This document shows positions 47,101 through 56,502 of a stretch of 64,000 nt of DNA, piece by piece; positions within the stretch are counted from its first letter, which is position 1, and each line of letters opens with the position of its first letter. The stretch is from NCBI GenBank assembly GCA_029962745.1, contig CM057153.1:8934962-8998961 (forward strand), read 5' to 3'. A program made the position numbers and the translations under genes. The notes beneath the pieces are model-generated. The model made no database searches. It worked only from the letters and a program-made list of their open reading frames with translations, and was not told the origin of the DNA. This stretch comes from Echinometra lucunter. Lineage: Eukaryota > Echinodermata > Echinoidea > Camarodonta > Echinometridae.

Positions 47101-50100
47101 CAGCCATTTTGGAAAAATGGTCGCCATTTCTTTTCAGCAGCGTAATTTCAAGGTAGTCCACCTGGAAGTTGTGCAGTATGATCTCCTGAACACAATGACA
47201 CCCAACAACCTTTTACAGCATTCCGTGTCCCTAAAACCTGTCTTGCCCCCTAGGTACACTGACATTCACCACGGGGAAATAAGTTTGAAGGCAGGCCTTA
47301 TAACACACTTTACCACAAACCATTACAATACTACATGTACATCACTGACCATTGTCCTCCCCTCCCCCCCCCCCCCCCTTCATCCCCCCACCCCCAAGAC
47401 AGAAAATACACACACACAAAACGAAAACCCAACAACAACAACAACAAATGCTTTAAGGGTCTCAGCTGTTAGATTTGCTGTGCACTTAACCAAATTTTCC
47501 ATTATAGATAATGAAGGTCAATTAGGTATCATTATAAAAAAAATGGCACATGCCAGAAAGAAAATAGCATAAAAAGATGTATATTTTTTCTTCATGTTGA
47601 TGCAATACATGGACATGCGTCATGAGCTGCCCCCCCCCCCCCCCCACACACTCCCGAAACAAAAAGTTGTAATGTTACACTTTGGGGTTTTAAGCTTAAG
47701 TGGCACATGACTTCACTTTTGGTGCCAAATTAAAGCTTTTATAGTCAGCTATACTGTCTAATGATTGAAAATAGGTATGGCTTTATTAAAGGAACATTCA
47801 ATCCATATTACATGTATTAGCTAGTATTTCAATCATTACAACTTATGTGATTTTCTTTTATTTGATTTTATTATATGATCACAAAACCTACACATTTATA
47901 CTGCAAAGATCTGAACGTGTCCTACTGGAAAATAAAATTAGAACTTCCCTATGGGCAAAAGAAAGAACTTTTCATGAAAATGGTGAGATAATTAAAAATA
48001 TCAACATTTCCTTCTTCACGTCCGCTTATCTCTTTTGTTTTACATCTTGTGCAATTTTTGAGTGCATATTTAGATTCTTGATACAATTTTCTTTCATATA
48101 ATATACTTTTGTTATCATAAGGCTTTATACTTTGCTATCACAAGGAGATCCACATGTATATAAGCTTTCACAGTTAGAAATACACTACATATGGAGCAAT
48201 CACTGTGTAACACAAAAGGTGGTGACCTTATAACACTTGACCTCATACAAAACAAGGTCAAATAATCTACAGATCCCTGTGACTGTTTACAACAATTATT
48301 TGCTTTACTGGATGAAGTTAAAGCTATTTTAGTTTTTTAGATTGACAGCCTCACCTTCTTTGCTCCTCCATATTTGACACACATCATGCTCAGAAATCCA
48401 GTCCCACAACCTACATCCAGGACAACCTAAGATAGATAAATGGACATTGTCATCTAAATGATACACCAAACTATTGATTCAACATTTTGATGACATCCAA
48501 AAATTATGAAGGTATTTAGACTGCCCTACAATTGCTTTCTTGAAAGTATCTTCAGAAATATTTTACTCACCAAAAAATAAGACTGATCTTAGAATATTAC
48601 CTTTAGTCAAGAATCACATCACACACATTGAAACACATCAACACAACCTCACGTCTGCGATATCATGCATAAAGTACAGTCTCAAGAAATGATCCACAAT
48701 CAGATAAACCATACATGAGAAACCATGCTTCCTTTCACAAAATATAAAAATCATCAGCTTATAGCAGTAAAACTTTTCCTATTGTGCTTTTATTTCCAAA
48801 CTCAACTGAACATCAACATTGATATTTATATCTTTATCCCCTTTCTAACTTTAATTCTCCATCATCAATCGGTACACAGGACTTTGTAATGTGCCCTTTA
48901 AAACATTCGTGACAGAGGTCCACATTTTGTGGTTTGGCCTAAAATCTTTTGATGCAAAGCCCTAAAAATCATACCAAATACATGAGCAGAAAGAGCAAAA
49001 AATTCTACACAAACTGCCCATTTTGGTTGCGTCAATATTTGTTGTTTGATGCTGAAATTTTTTAAAAGGAAAATAAGCATTAAAATCCTTAAGTTAGCAA
49101 TGTGATAGAAGGTTTAAATCACCGTTTTCCCCTGCAAATTGGCAAATTCTTGACTTATCATAATTTCTGTCAATTCATATTCATTTCAGATACATGACGT
49201 TTTAAAAGAAAAATAAATAAAATAAGAATGTTGGTGCTGCCAATTTGAAGAATAAAAGCTGATCGAATTAGGCTTTAAATAATTCCTGTCACGAATGGGT
49301 TAACCAGTAGAATACTAACCCAGAGATAACCTGGGCTAGGATCTATGGAAAATGTGCATTATACTAAAATCAAATCGTACTCAACCGGTTAAAAATGTGA
49401 TTATATTATTACTGATGTAAAGAAATGATAAAGAACCTGTAAATGTCTTGAAGAACAATAGAAATGAAAGAAACATCAATTTAACCACACCAACACATTA
49501 AACAAGCTTTTCAAATCATACACGTATCTGTGAGATACAAGTGTACATTACATACTTTTCCCTCCATTGCTTCCTTGTTTCTTTTTATTGCAATCTGATA
49601 TGCTTCATTCCTGGCTTGGTCACTCAACATTTCTTGCTGCAATTTCTGAATGAGGAAGAATAACAATAACAAACCATGTTTAATGATATGAAGTGCTTTT
49701 CAAATGTGCCATACAGTGTTATTGGTTAAGTGCTCTATAAGCATTTCACTATAACCTCATATTTCAAGAAATCTGTAAAATTGATACTTCAACAACATTG
49801 TACATGATATCCTGTTTACTGAAACACCAGATGCAACTAGAAAAATTAAAAGGACACATAGATGTAAATGACACACTGGGTGCTTTCAAGTTTGGTGTTG
49901 ACCTTTTGGTGTTAGTGTTAGGCTGATTTTTACATCAACGCACCTCCAAATTAAAAATAAAACTGGTCTTGGGACAACTGTCACTTTGAGTTGAGCAGTC
50001 AATAGTGCCATCTGAACCACTTTTGTAAACTCAGATTAGGTGTTGGAGCTATGGAAAGCAATCAAAATTGTGCTTCTAACACCAACACCAGCACCAACAC

Positions 50101-53100
50101 CAAACTTGAAATCACCCAATGGCTTATCGCTACTTCATGTATTTTAGTCTTTTTTTTTAGAAAGTATATATGTAAAATGATTCTGTTCTGTGTAACTCAT
50201 CAGATTCTCAACTTTTTTCATGCCCTAAATCTTTCTCTTATTTTTATCACACTGTTATTTAGCGTGAATAAATTTTAGAAGTGTCGAGTCCCACTGACAG
50301 GTAAGCCTCTTTTTTTTCTTTGTTTTTTATGTTCTCTTTCTATAGTTACTGTAATTCTATCTTCATGTACATGCATTTCCCATACATGATAAATACATCA
50401 TGAAAATACTAACATGACATTTGTCCTTAATCCATAGAGGTACAGTGTCACCTTTAAGAGACGTTTTTGTAGTATCTGTTGGGCAGTACATATCATGCAT
50501 GAGCAGAAAGAGAAAAATGCACTGACAAATTTGAGCCCATTCCCATCGCTGTATGGTGTGGCGTTCTCGAATTAGAGCAGTTTAAGTGTAACTAATCATT
50601 CAACTCTTTAAATTGGCAAATGCAGTGAATAATATATAATCACTATTTCTGTGTTCAAACTGGCAATTTCTGATTCAATTTTATAATTACATGTATATGT
50701 CATTTTGGTTTATGTTATATCCATATTTATTTTTTTCAAGCTATGTAAACGTGGAAAAAAATAATTTGTATTGCCAATTTGAGGATTGAAGATGATTAAT
50801 TTAGACCTCAAGAAAGCTCTGTACTGCTATGGGTTAAATATTATTTTGCCTTCATTCAATCGTTTCTCTCCTGATCTTCTCTCTCATCCTCCTATTGATC
50901 ATCACTTGCTGCGCTATTAACGGCAATGTACACACTATACACAAACACATATAAGCTAGCTGTGTCACATGCTATAGTGTGCTGTGTGGATGTCAGCTGT
51001 AACAAGTTTTCAGGAACTGTGTGGCCGGTTGCCCATACTTTATGAAATTGAGGTATTTGCGTTAGCTTCTGAATGGCCTGTTTCAAATTTCCAATGATTA
51101 TCAATTTTGGTGTCTATGTAATTGTTTATATTTCCATTAAAAAACCCCCAAAGTCAAAGCAATATAAAACTATACTGGCCAATACCAGAAAGATCAATCA
51201 GCATGACTCATACCAGGTACATTATTATACCTACGAGCTTGGATTTGGGTCAACTTTAACCCTCTAATGCAGAAAATTTTAATCATTTTCTGGAAAAGAA
51301 CAAAGAAAGCAAGGGTCCTTACCAAAGTACTGTAGCTACCAAAATATTCTTCATCTTGCCAATCAGGTTTAGAGTTGGGGTCTGTAGGTTCTGTGGTGAT
51401 GTGATTAGTTGGAATGTAGCCTGTGGTGTTACCCTTGCGTGCCCACCACCAGTTGCCATTAGTTTTACGCAGCACAGACAACACCTGTCCAGTTTCAAAG
51501 CTCAACTAGAGAAAGAAAGGATTTTTAAAAAAAACAAGAACAAAAAAAGAATAACCATATTTTGTTGATTTGCAAAAACAATAAATTCTACAAACACCTT
51601 TTCTTAAAGTGATGACAGATGTGAGGTTATGCCTGGCCCACATCACATTTTTCTCTTGCTTGGTTCAGAAAATATCATGGAACTAAAAATGGAATAATTT
51701 GTCCAAATCAATGGACCAACAGATTTGTACAATTAATATCTACACCTACTAGACGTAGAATACATTTTGTTAAGTAAAACAGCAGAGACCATTAAGAAAA
51801 TTTCTGTCTCCTGAAGTATAATCAATTTATATACAGAGTCAAAGTTTATTAACTTACTAGTAACAGTTAATCTTAGCACAATAGATCGAGATAATTTGGA
51901 CTATTTGTAGGAAGAATCACACATTTTTAAAACTGTTATTTATTTTGTCAGAACTTTGAGCCCTAACGTTAGATCTAACTTAGTGAACTGATGGTATTCC
52001 GTCAAGAAATTTCTCTCAACATAATTTCACCCTGACTGACACAAAAATATAATCATGAGGGAGCCATAGCCCCTTGCCACATCCTCCATATAGGAACAGA
52101 TTCTTCAAACTTGAAGTCAGAATGTTTAAGAGTCCTAAACTTTAAGGCAGTGTATACAGCCACACGCGTGTGTCTACCTTACGGCCACACGCTTGTGGTT
52201 GTATCCACAGCATCGACATGAGGATACAGCCACACTCGTCTGAATTCCCACTTGAAGTCTGTGCCACAACAGCTATCACTAGTGTGCATTTGCACTGCAC
52301 AAGCGATGTGTATTCATGCGATGGTATGTGTTGCAACTTGCAAAACTTGGATCGGTACGAAGATTTTATCTCTCGATTTCATTTATACAAACAATATTTT
52401 CACTTCATTCTCACCTGGTCAGCAAGCAGGTGACAATATACTTAACAATATTGTCTGTATTTCAGTGATTTTCAAGAGATAAAACCTTCGTGACGATCCA
52501 AGTTTGGGGGTTTGGCAACACACCGTACCATGAATTTACGCATTGCTTGTGCAGTGCATACATAACACTATACTTGAGATAGCTGTTGCAACGCAGAGTA
52601 TAAGTGGGAATTCAGACGAGTGTGGCTGTATCCACCCGTAGGTCAAAACGGTAATTTTGAATAGCGAAACAAATTGTCAACGCGAACGCAAAATACATCG
52701 CCTTAGATCTTCTATAAAAGAGAAGAACAGTTTTAATTTTACTTACCAGCAATGTTCCTGAGGCTCTCAATTTTCTCCTTTCTGCTTCATATCTGATGAA
52801 TGAACTGAAAATGGTGAATTTTAAGAAGAAAACTGATGCTTATCAGACTCGTCGTAGGTCGACAGCATTCCATCAAGTAACCAATAGGCAATAAAAGCAT
52901 GCTATGTAGTTTCGGTACAGACTTGTCACATTTGGGGGACAACGTCAATTCATTGACTGAGTACACAGGATGAGTGGTTGTATCCTCATGTCGATGCTGT
53001 GGATACAACCACACGCGTGTGGCCGTAAGGTAAAGACACACGCGTGTGGCTGTACAGTACACTGCCAAACTTAAATGCCGTTTCACAAACATGAATTTCA

Positions 53101-53339
53101 GCTTGTGGGACTTACATGTAGATCTACTTACATAAGTACAAGACGGGATATGTTCTTACCTGACTTTCATCACTTGCACAGAAATCTGCCAGAGCAGTTA
53201 CGATTTCTAGCTCATCCTCTCCTTCATCTTCGTCACTTAGGTGACTTCCATCGCCTTCCACGTTTCCATTTCCATTACAGGATGTAAATACAGTAGAATT
53301 TCCATCGCATCTATCCCCCATTTCCAACGGGATTGTCAT
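35070..53339 (-). CDS. PRMT2: Protein arginine N-methyltransferase 2 (SH3-domain PRMT), 10 coding exons
   Basis: Transfers methyl groups from S-adenosylmethionine to arginines; vertebrate PRMT2 acts mainly in the nucleus as a coregulator. Joined exons, 5' to 3' on the minus strand: 53339-53160, 51505-51323, 49645-49556, 48426-48355, 41516-41352, 40341-40169, 39760-39631, 39080-38938, 35802-35634, 35102-35070. Total 1338 nt, 445 residues plus TGA, all phases agreeing; human PRMT2 has 433. Residues about 43-100 form an SH3 domain (VTALADF, then NGNWWWARKG and GYIPTNHI). The core has motif I VLDVGCGTG (153-161), the acidic VHSIEASEMA, the double-E loop SEWMGTLLIFEFMVE (E223, E232) and the THW loop (381-383), so it should be active. 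The C-terminus FKVWR matches the family. The N-terminal 40 residues are acidic and not conserved. Introns 4 and 8 are long and transposon-rich. Confidence 0.95.
35634..35802 (-). CDS. PRMT2: PRMT2 exon 9
   Basis: Acceptor ATATCAG|A, donor AAG|GTAAAC. It encodes LTHWKQAALVLDDWYDVEPG and MWRRHFRVRLSGTITF; the THW loop contributes to the active site of PRMTs. Confidence 0.92.
36290..36665. repeat. AAC/AAT/GAT trinucleotide-rich tracts with inverted flanks
   Basis: CAACAATAA and GATGATGATGATAATAA tracts at about 36343-36415 and 36612-36655 flank a segment whose edges read ACATACATGCCAACCC and GTAGGCAGGTATGTA, imperfectly inverted. Long open frames of Ile/Thr here are repeat artefacts. Confidence 0.55.
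37268..37445 (+). pseudogene. Decayed LINE reverse transcriptase C-terminus
   Basis: One plus-strand frame reads KTNFSHSIVTCIGRMV, a stop, then NTLPDHIKESDKLNTFKHIL and KTMLMQ, interrupted also by a stop near the left end. This matches the common end of non-LTR retrotransposon proteins, where a Gly-x-x-hydrophobic-Trp-Asn-x-Leu-Pro motif is followed by a Leu/Phe-Lys-rich helix; the Trp codon has become TAG. It is a dead fragment in PRMT2 intron 8; the clade is not assigned. Confidence 0.55.
38357..38433. mobile_element. Small TTAA-flanked element, CTCAACGGG end, copy 1
   Basis: Lies between TTAA at 38353-38356 and the TTAA at 38434-38437 that it shares with the next element. GAGATAACCCAGGCTAGGGT and TCATGCTCAAC match a second copy at 49304-49388. 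Confidence 0.6.
38438..38845. mobile_element. piggyBac-like MITE, CCCATTCRTGACAG family, copy A
   Basis: 408 bp from CCCATTCATGACAGAGG to CCTGTAACGAATGGG, TTAA on both sides. Homologous to 41661-42068 and 48902-49299; a matching short minus-strand open frame in each copy is a by-product of the shared sequence. Confidence 0.85.
38938..39080 (-). CDS. PRMT2: PRMT2 exon 8
   Basis: Acceptor GGTAG|ATG, donor AAC AT|GTTAGT, phase 0 to 2. It encodes FTISRPGTLHGFASWFRVNF, a conserved beta-barrel segment of PRMTs. Confidence 0.9.
39631..39760 (-). CDS. PRMT2: PRMT2 exon 7
   Basis: Acceptor TTGACAG|A, donor GAG|GTGTGT, phase 2 to 0. It encodes MSEYFCKPLINEALNASDLL and DLKTVSIEDLE. Confidence 0.9.
40169..40341 (-). 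CDS. PRMT2: PRMT2 exon 6
   Basis: Acceptor TTGTCAG|TTT, donor TTG AG|GTGAGT, phase 0 to 2. It encodes FEFMVESVLIARDKWLKEDG (second half of the double-E loop) and RIHFWDSVCGLD. Confidence 0.93.
40477..40895. mobile_element. Inverted-repeat MITE in PRMT2 intron 5
   Basis: Ends AAGCCCACCGCACACTGTAC and GTATAGTGTGCGGTGGGCTT are near-perfect reverse complements, with subterminal GATCCG words continuing the arms. 419 bp, non-coding. Confidence 0.82.
41238..41309. mobile_element. 72-bp TTAA-flanked micro-MITE, copy 2
   Basis: CCCAATGACTACTGAATTTT to CCCTGTAGGTGATGGG, with TTAA at 41234-41237 and 41310-41313. Same length and layout as 34639-34710; it ends only about 40 bp from PRMT2 exon 5. Confidence 0.72.
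41352..41516 (-). CDS. PRMT2: PRMT2 exon 5
   Basis: Acceptor CTAAAG|GTT, donor ATT|GTAAGC, phase 0 on both sides. It encodes VHSIEASEMAETAEKL (SAM-binding acidic residue) and VDLIISEWMGTLLI (first half of the double-E loop). Confidence 0.95.
41661..42068. mobile_element. piggyBac-like MITE, CCCATTCRTGACAG family, copy B
   Basis: 408 bp from CCCATTCGTGACAGAGG to CCTGTCAGGAATGGG, TTAA on both sides (41657-41660, 42069-42072). A CT microsatellite abuts its left end. Confidence 0.86.
42535..43340. repeat. Left arm of a 4.7-kb inverted repeat in PRMT2 intron 4
   Basis: Begins TACCTAGGGGGCAA and continues through landmarks CAACTTCCAGGTGGACTACC, AAAGAAATGGCGGCCATTTT and TCCCTAGCAACGTTGGCATC to about TGAGTCCTTTCTG. 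Each has its reverse complement, in reverse order, in the right arm. Confidence 0.85.
43433..43447. repeat. Poly-C run
   Basis: About 15 C in a row in the spacer of the intron 4 inverted repeat. The rest of the spacer (43450-45600) shows nothing I recognise apart from T/A-rich runs. Confidence 0.8.
45637..45783. mobile_element. Palindromic element with AAAGTGGGTACC arms and TGACGTCA sites
   Basis: A left arm (TGACGTAAAAGTGGGTACCC, then CGCGCA) pairs with a right arm ending at 45762. Immediately after it, 45743-45761 and 45765-45783 form a perfect 19-bp hairpin with a TTT loop, each arm containing TGACGTCA. No coding content. Confidence 0.7.
46458..47256. repeat. Right arm of the PRMT2 intron 4 inverted repeat
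   Basis: Reverse complement of 42535-43340, ending TTGCCCCCTAGGTA. Arms are diverged (roughly 85-90% by eye), with small insertions and deletions. A run of G at 46136-46149 lies just inside. Confidence 0.85.
47355..47650. repeat. Poly-C and ACA-rich low-complexity patch
   Basis: C runs at about 47361-47378 and 47631-47645 with ACACACAC and CAACAACAACAA between them. No gene is seen. Confidence 0.6.
48355..48426 (-). CDS. PRMT2: PRMT2 exon 4
   Basis: Acceptor TCTTAG|GTT, donor AAG|GTGAGG, 24 codons containing VVLDVGCGTGFLSMM, the motif I loop that binds S-adenosylmethionine. Confidence 0.95.
48902..49299. mobile_element. piggyBac-like MITE, CCCATTCRTGACAG family, copy C
   Basis: 398 bp; the first three bases have drifted (AAC instead of CCC) but the ATTCGTGACAGAGG and CCTGTCACGAATGGG ends and both TTAA sites remain. 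More internal deletions than copies A and B. Confidence 0.82.
49304..49388. mobile_element. Small TTAA-flanked element, copy 2
   Basis: CCAGTAGAATACTAACCC to CGTACTCAACCGG, between the TTAA shared with copy C and a TTAA at 49389-49392. Homologous to 38357-38433. Confidence 0.6.
49556..49645 (-). CDS. PRMT2: PRMT2 exon 3
   Basis: Acceptor ATTCAG|AAA, donor AAA|GTATGT, 30 codons (KLQQEMLSDQARNEAYQIAI ...) forming the N-terminal helix before the SAM-binding domain. Confidence 0.88.
50431..50833. mobile_element. piggyBac-like MITE, CCCATAGAGG family, copy 2
   Basis: 403 bp from (T)CCATAGAGGTACAGTG to CTGTACTGCTATGGG, TTAA at 50427-50430 and 50834-50837. Homologous along its length to 19507-19916. 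Confidence 0.85.
51323..51505 (-). CDS. PRMT2: PRMT2 exon 2
   Basis: Acceptor CTCTAG|TTG, donor TTG|GTAAGG, 61 codons. It encodes most of the SH3 domain (LSFETGQVLSVLRKTNGNWW, GYIPTNHI) and WQDEEYFGSYSTL, a PRMT2 hallmark. Confidence 0.95.
52140..53075. mobile_element. Foldback element with long ACACGCGTG-bearing arms in PRMT2 intron 1
   Basis: Left arm from GGCAGTGTATACAGCCACAC (52146) through to about 52380. Matching inverted sequence lies at about 52485-52640 and, after about 330 bp of other DNA, at 52970-53068. The arms contain repeated short palindromes such as CCACACGCGTGTGG. One arm is homologous to 10128-10375. Confidence 0.7.
53160..53339 (-). CDS. PRMT2: PRMT2 exon 1
   Basis: First in-frame ATG at 53339-53337, 60 codons, donor CAG|GTAAGA, phase 0. 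It encodes an acidic N-terminus (SDEDEGEDELE) and the first strand of the SH3 domain (VTALADFCASDESQ). A short upstream frame (ATG at about 53361) stops in TGA overlapping this ATG. Confidence 0.85.
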
Positions 53340-53361
53340 TTGATAACGTACGTGCACATGT

Positions 53362-53480
53362 ACCAGAATAGCTATCGCGTTAACGTTGCGATATCGCGTC
53401 GTCCCGTCTCGCGATCGCTGGCCGGGTAGCTGGCTAGGCTGGCTCCTCCTCCTGGCCTATTACTATTACTTTAGCTCGAC
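53362..53480 (-). promoter_or_regulatory. CpG-rich PRMT2 promoter region (inferred)
   Basis: GC- and CpG-rich compared with the surroundings (CGATATCGCG, CCCGTCTCGCGATCGC), directly upstream of exon 1. No TATA box is seen. Confidence 0.4.
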
Positions 53481-53919
53481 CCATTGCTCGGGCTCCACAG
53501 CAGTGTGACCAGCCGCACGTCCAAACGTCACATGAAAGGGGGATTGGAGGGGGGGACCCACATGAGTGCGCCCCTTGAATTAAAAAAAAAAAAAAAACAA
53601 CAACAACAAAAAAAAAAAACAACGGGCTCTACACAGAGGCCGTGGAAGTTTTGTTTTTTTTTTTTTGAGGGGGGGGGGGGGGGCTGACACCCAAACAGGC
53701 GGAGTCCAGGGGCTGTGTGGCCCCTAGCGGGGGTTCAGGGGGCGGAGCTCCCTAAAGCCCTTGGCTTTTCGTAGTTTTGTAATCCTATGATGAGCAGTTT
53801 ACAATTTAGATATCCAGTTTTTACAATTAATATTTTTGTGTGGTTTTTTTTAGCCGACATGGGGGGGGGGGGGCTGCAGCCCTCCCCCAGCCCTGTACTA
53901 CACAAGATTTAAAAACAAG

Positions 53920-54032
53920 GAAGAAGAAGAAGTAGAAGTAGAAGAAGAAGAAGAAGAAGAAGAAGAAGAAGAAGAAGAAGAAGAAGAAAGGAAGAAGAAG
54001 AAGAAAGAAAGAAAGAATGAAAGAAAGAATGA

Positions 54033-54076
<44 letters not shown>

Positions 54077-54095
54077 CAGAAAGAGAGAGAGAGAA
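53920..54095. repeat. (GAA)n and (GAAA)n microsatellites
   Basis: GAA repeats to about 54005, then GAAA/GAAT repeats to about 54077, then GA. Flanked on the left by a G run at 53863-53873. Confidence 0.92.
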
Positions 54096-54682
54096 AGAAA
54101 AAGAAGTACCGAATCAAATTGAAGCGCTGGGAGGCTGGCTTGCTTCGCTCGCTTTTTAATATCATAACAAGTGTCGGTTATGATCCAGGAAATTGGTTTG
54201 CATCTTGTTTATCTGTCTGAAATTCTTCTACTCATAGAATGCTTGTAATAACTGCTAGGAGTCGAGCAGCAAGTTGACGTGAAATACATGAATATTCAGG
54301 AGACAACGGACTGTGACAGCCTATTCCTACCATACCCACTGCACGAAAGGGAAGATGCCAAATACTGAGGATGGAGTAACAAAACTAGAACCTGTTCTCC
54401 ATCCATGTCAGTATACAAAACTTTTTCTCGCTAGCTGGCTACGCTTGCTTATATGAACAAGATTGCTTCAGCTACAACAAGCACTGTTATACTGGTTATC
54501 AGTGGCGGCACCAAGGGGGGGGGGGTGCATGGGGGCCCCCACTCAGAAGCTTTGCCCCCCAGAAATTTTGAGGACTGAAAAGAAAAATTATACAGTAATT
54601 TGTAAATAAGTAGATGTTGTCATAAGCATCATATTCAAGCTGTGAAGTGCTCTAAAATACCATTTTCCGCTCTTAAAAACTT

Positions 54683-54895
54683 TGATTGAAAACCAAAAAA
54701 GTGGTTATTTTTGGCTCGCTCGCTTCGCTTGCTCATCATATTTTAAAATTTCCTTTCTAAAATGCGATTAAAAACAAGAAAAGTAGCCATTTTTGGCTCG
54801 CTCGCTTCGCTCGCTCATCATATTTCAGAATATTTATTTAAAAATGCGATTAAAAACCAAAAAGCGGTTATTTTTTGTTCGCTCGCTCGCAAAAT
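54683..54895. repeat. Tandem repeat, about 80-bp unit, with GGCTCGCTCGCTTCGC
   Basis: Three units, each AATGCGATTAAAAACC-like sequence followed by TTTTTGGCTCGCTCGCTTCG and TCATCATATTT. The GC-rich palindromic phrase is the same one seen in the repeats at about 4115 and 62520. Confidence 0.75.
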
Positions 54896-55794
54896 TGATA
54901 TTAAAATAATTATGTGTAAGAGGAAAAAATAACTAGTACAAAAATTCAATTATCCCCCCACTCCTCCAAGTGGATTTACGCCGGCGACTAAAACTTGCGC
55001 TTCACGCTCAATTTTTCCATACACGCATAAAAAATAATAAAAATTGACTGCTCCTGCCCCCAACATTTTCTTTTGCCCTCCATTTGCCCCCCTACTTTAA
55101 CAATCCTGGTGCCGCCACTGTTGGTTATGTTCCAGTAGCGAGATGTCCGTTAATTTTAGGCAGTGAATTGTCCGACCATCCTCAAATTATGCAGGAAGAT
55201 GTACGATATAAATATCAGCTAGTGTATTTTGGTGACGAATCTACGTTTTTAAAGAAAGAAAAGATTTTTTTGTCGGTTGCTCGCTCGTAAAAACAGTGTT
55301 TTCGGACGGCAAGCGAGAAGGCCGAATATAATGTAGGCCCATGTATTTTGATGACGATATTACACTTCAACCGTGAAAAGATTTAGGCCTTAACACCCCT
55401 AATCAAAATGTTCTAGCGACGCCCCTGATGAAGAATAGATCTACAGATCATGAGTTACTCAAGGTTTGAAAATGAATAAATGGATAAGCCTAATTAATTA
55501 GGAATTGTGTCATTTCATTACAAACTTATTTAGAATTCTACAATATTATAGTGAGGATATTATCTGTATAAGGCCTACTCAATGAAGCCAAGCGCTGCTA
55601 CCGTAATGCAAAAGGGATTTCACTTTCTGCCAAAAAAAAAAGAAAAAGAAAAAAGCTTTCAAAAACGCAGGAGTTGGAAATACAGGGAGTGCTATAATGC
55701 GCACAAGCTGCGGTTCATGCTGCTGGATATCTTCTGTGTCTTTAGCAGATGAGGTCAATGGCAAAAGAAGATTAATGTCTTGCCACATGATATT

Positions 55795-55872
55795 CTTGAC
55801 GGGCGGAGGCTCGAGCCGACGACCTTCGCACTCTTAGTAAAGTGATCAAACCACTTGACTACCGTACTTCTA
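55795..55872 (-). mobile_element. tRNA-like sequence, probably a SINE head
   Basis: On the minus strand GTAGTCAAGTGGTTTGATCA resembles box A and GGCTCGAGCC box B of a tRNA. There is no convincing cloverleaf, so I read it as a SINE or tRNA relic rather than a tRNA gene. Confidence 0.4.
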
Positions 55873-56173
55873 CTTGCACCATACCGAGAAGTGCACCTCC
55901 TCTGCCCCTTCCCCGCTTTTTTTTTAAAGCGGCTCTGCAACTCCTATTTTGCATCCAGTCCTTCACCAAAGATTTTATTACTATCGAATATGCCTGCTTT
56001 TATTTAGTCAAGGACAAGATCGGATTCATCTAATGAATATCATCCTATTCCATCCCCTGACGAAAGTAAAGCAAACCATAACAATACAAAACTCAACAAC
56101 AAAAATGTAGATAACAACAGTATATGGTTAACATTTCCCCATGCTTAACCATAGAGTTACGTACGCACTAACA

Positions 56174-56502
56174 ATGTTCGTAAAGGTACGAATGACTTTA
56201 CGAATGACCTGAATATGGCAAGCTAAATGGGATTTTCAAATCATAATAAATTAGCTAAAGTTGAAACATGCAAGTGTAGATCAACATCACTTATTTTTAC
56301 AAAGCATATATATTTTTTGTTGCAAAGCATAATTTGTTGCCACAATTTAATTGAAATTATGGGGAAAAATATGCAGTAAAACTTTTTAAAACGTCAGGAA
56401 AGACTTTGGGCACATCTCATTTGGCACTTCATATTCAAGTCATTCGTAAAGTCATGCGTAACTTTACGAACAGCTTTATGAAACACCCCCCCCCCCCCCC
56501 CC
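56174..56502. mobile_element. Inverted-repeat MITE, GGGTGTTTCATAAAGC family, copy 2
   Basis: The right end (GTAACTTTACGAACAGCTTT then ATGAAACACC and a C run) is intact. The left end is truncated to GTTCGTAAAGGTACGAATGA. The interior (ATATGGCAAGC) matches the copy at 27228-27561. Confidence 0.75.

Noticed and set aside
47117..47572. 151-codon plus-strand frame
   Set aside because: Starts inside the repeat arm and runs through poly-C and ACA repeats.
38443..49080. Three similar minus-strand short frames (MTEIMMRS... type)
   Set aside because: They lie within copies of one non-coding TTAA MITE and are interrupted differently in each.
53340..53357. Upstream extension of PRMT2 exon 1 from a GTG codon
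   Set aside because: GTG is not a usual eukaryotic start; the first in-frame ATG is at 53339.
53827..54165. 112-codon minus-strand frame of Phe/Leu/Ser
   Set aside because: Translation of GAA/GAAA microsatellites.
55795..55872. Possible tRNA gene on the minus strand
   Set aside because: Box-A and box-B-like words are present but no credible cloverleaf or anticodon arm could be drawn; kept only as a SINE-like relic.
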